Shown here in pieces: positions 6,688-6,755 of a stretch of 6,755 bases of DNA. The DNA is from NIOZ-UU13 sp032250555. Its GTDB lineage: Bacteria; Planctomycetota; Phycisphaerae; Sedimentisphaerales; Anaerobacaceae. The notes under the pieces are model-generated. The model did no database searches, was not told the DNA's origin, and was given only the letters and a program-made list of their open reading frames with translations. Numbering within the stretch: the stretch's first letter is position 1; every line of letters begins with the position of its first letter. The stretch spans positions 1 to 6,755 of the forward strand of contig JAVVFI010000313.1 of NCBI GenBank assembly GCA_032250555.1, given 5' to 3'. The position numbers were made by a program, and so were the translations under genes.

Positions 6688-6690
6688 GGT
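6686..6690 (+). promoter_or_regulatory. Ribosome binding site of the gene entering at the right edge
   Basis: GAGGT lies 7 bases before ATG 6698-6700. Its quality is the main reason to believe that the short reading frame at the edge is a real gene start. Confidence 0.5.
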
Positions 6691-6697
6691 CGAGAAA

Positions 6698-6755
6698 ATG
6701 CCGCGCTACTTTTCATCTTATCCATCATCCCAATCACCCCCATCGTCTTCCCGAT
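6698..6755 (+). CDS. N-terminus of an unidentified Ser/Pro-rich protein (3' partial)
   Basis: Only 19 codons are visible, starting MPRYFSSYPSSQSPPSSSR and continuing past the window. A strong GAGGT site 7 bases upstream supports the start. The sequence is a low-complexity Ser/Pro/Tyr stretch of the kind found as a disordered N-terminus; nothing identifies a family. It runs divergently from the AsmA-like gene, and its ribosome binding site lies where similarity to the minus-strand frr remnant fades, so its upstream region appears to have been built from or inserted beside the frr remnant. A chance reading frame is possible. Confidence 0.4.
   Translation, partial: MPRYFSSYPSSQSPPSSSR

Noticed and set aside
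6531..6743. 70-residue minus-strand open frame at the right edge
   Set aside because: It is in a different frame from the recognisable ribosome recycling factor remnant, is Lys/Arg/Ser-rich and has no domain.

Overview
The window looks like a piece of a moderately AT-rich, Gram-negative-type bacterial chromosome or metagenome contig. The best support for a double-membrane envelope is a 1,008-residue AsmA-like protein with a single N-terminal membrane anchor and a long beta-rich body. By impression, the gene mix (DUF3795, an UPF0047/YjbQ protein, a LysE-type exporter with an SLSGVMAPGP N-terminus, a long YihY with a soluble C-terminal extension, and an AsmA-like giant) and the protein style would suit a Planctomycetes/Phycisphaerae-like bacterium. 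That is only a weak inference. No RNA gene, CRISPR array or insertion sequence was seen, and no stretch above 300 bases lacks a gene.

Left part, plus strand (3-1938): the C-terminal part of a GT4-type glycosyltransferase that enters from outside the window, then a small cysteine-rich DUF3795 protein, a YjbQ family protein and a LysE-type exporter. Gaps are short (40, 60 and about 9 bases) and no convincing intrinsic terminator separates them, so they could be co-transcribed. The functions do not form an obvious pathway. The exporter has no ordinary start codon: its first membrane helix is encoded in frame directly behind the yjbQ stop codon.

Middle and right part, minus strand (6426 down to 1882): a large AsmA-like envelope protein followed 123 bases downstream by a YihY/UPF0761 (BrkB-type) membrane protein with an added winged-helix-like cytoplasmic tail. 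Both are envelope proteins of families that have been linked to lipid handling, so the pair is the most plausible functional unit here. The end of yihY overlaps the end of the exporter gene by 57 bases, tail to tail.

Right edge (6427-6755): a 93-base upstream region with a perfect 7-bp inverted repeat, then a start-less remnant of the C-terminal end of ribosome recycling factor (frr) on the minus strand, and on the plus strand a well-formed ribosome binding site plus ATG opening a Ser/Pro-rich reading frame that runs off the window. This looks like an old rearrangement junction. I see no clear undescribed multi-gene system. The best leads are the AsmA-like/YihY pair, the non-canonical start of the exporter and the frr fragment.
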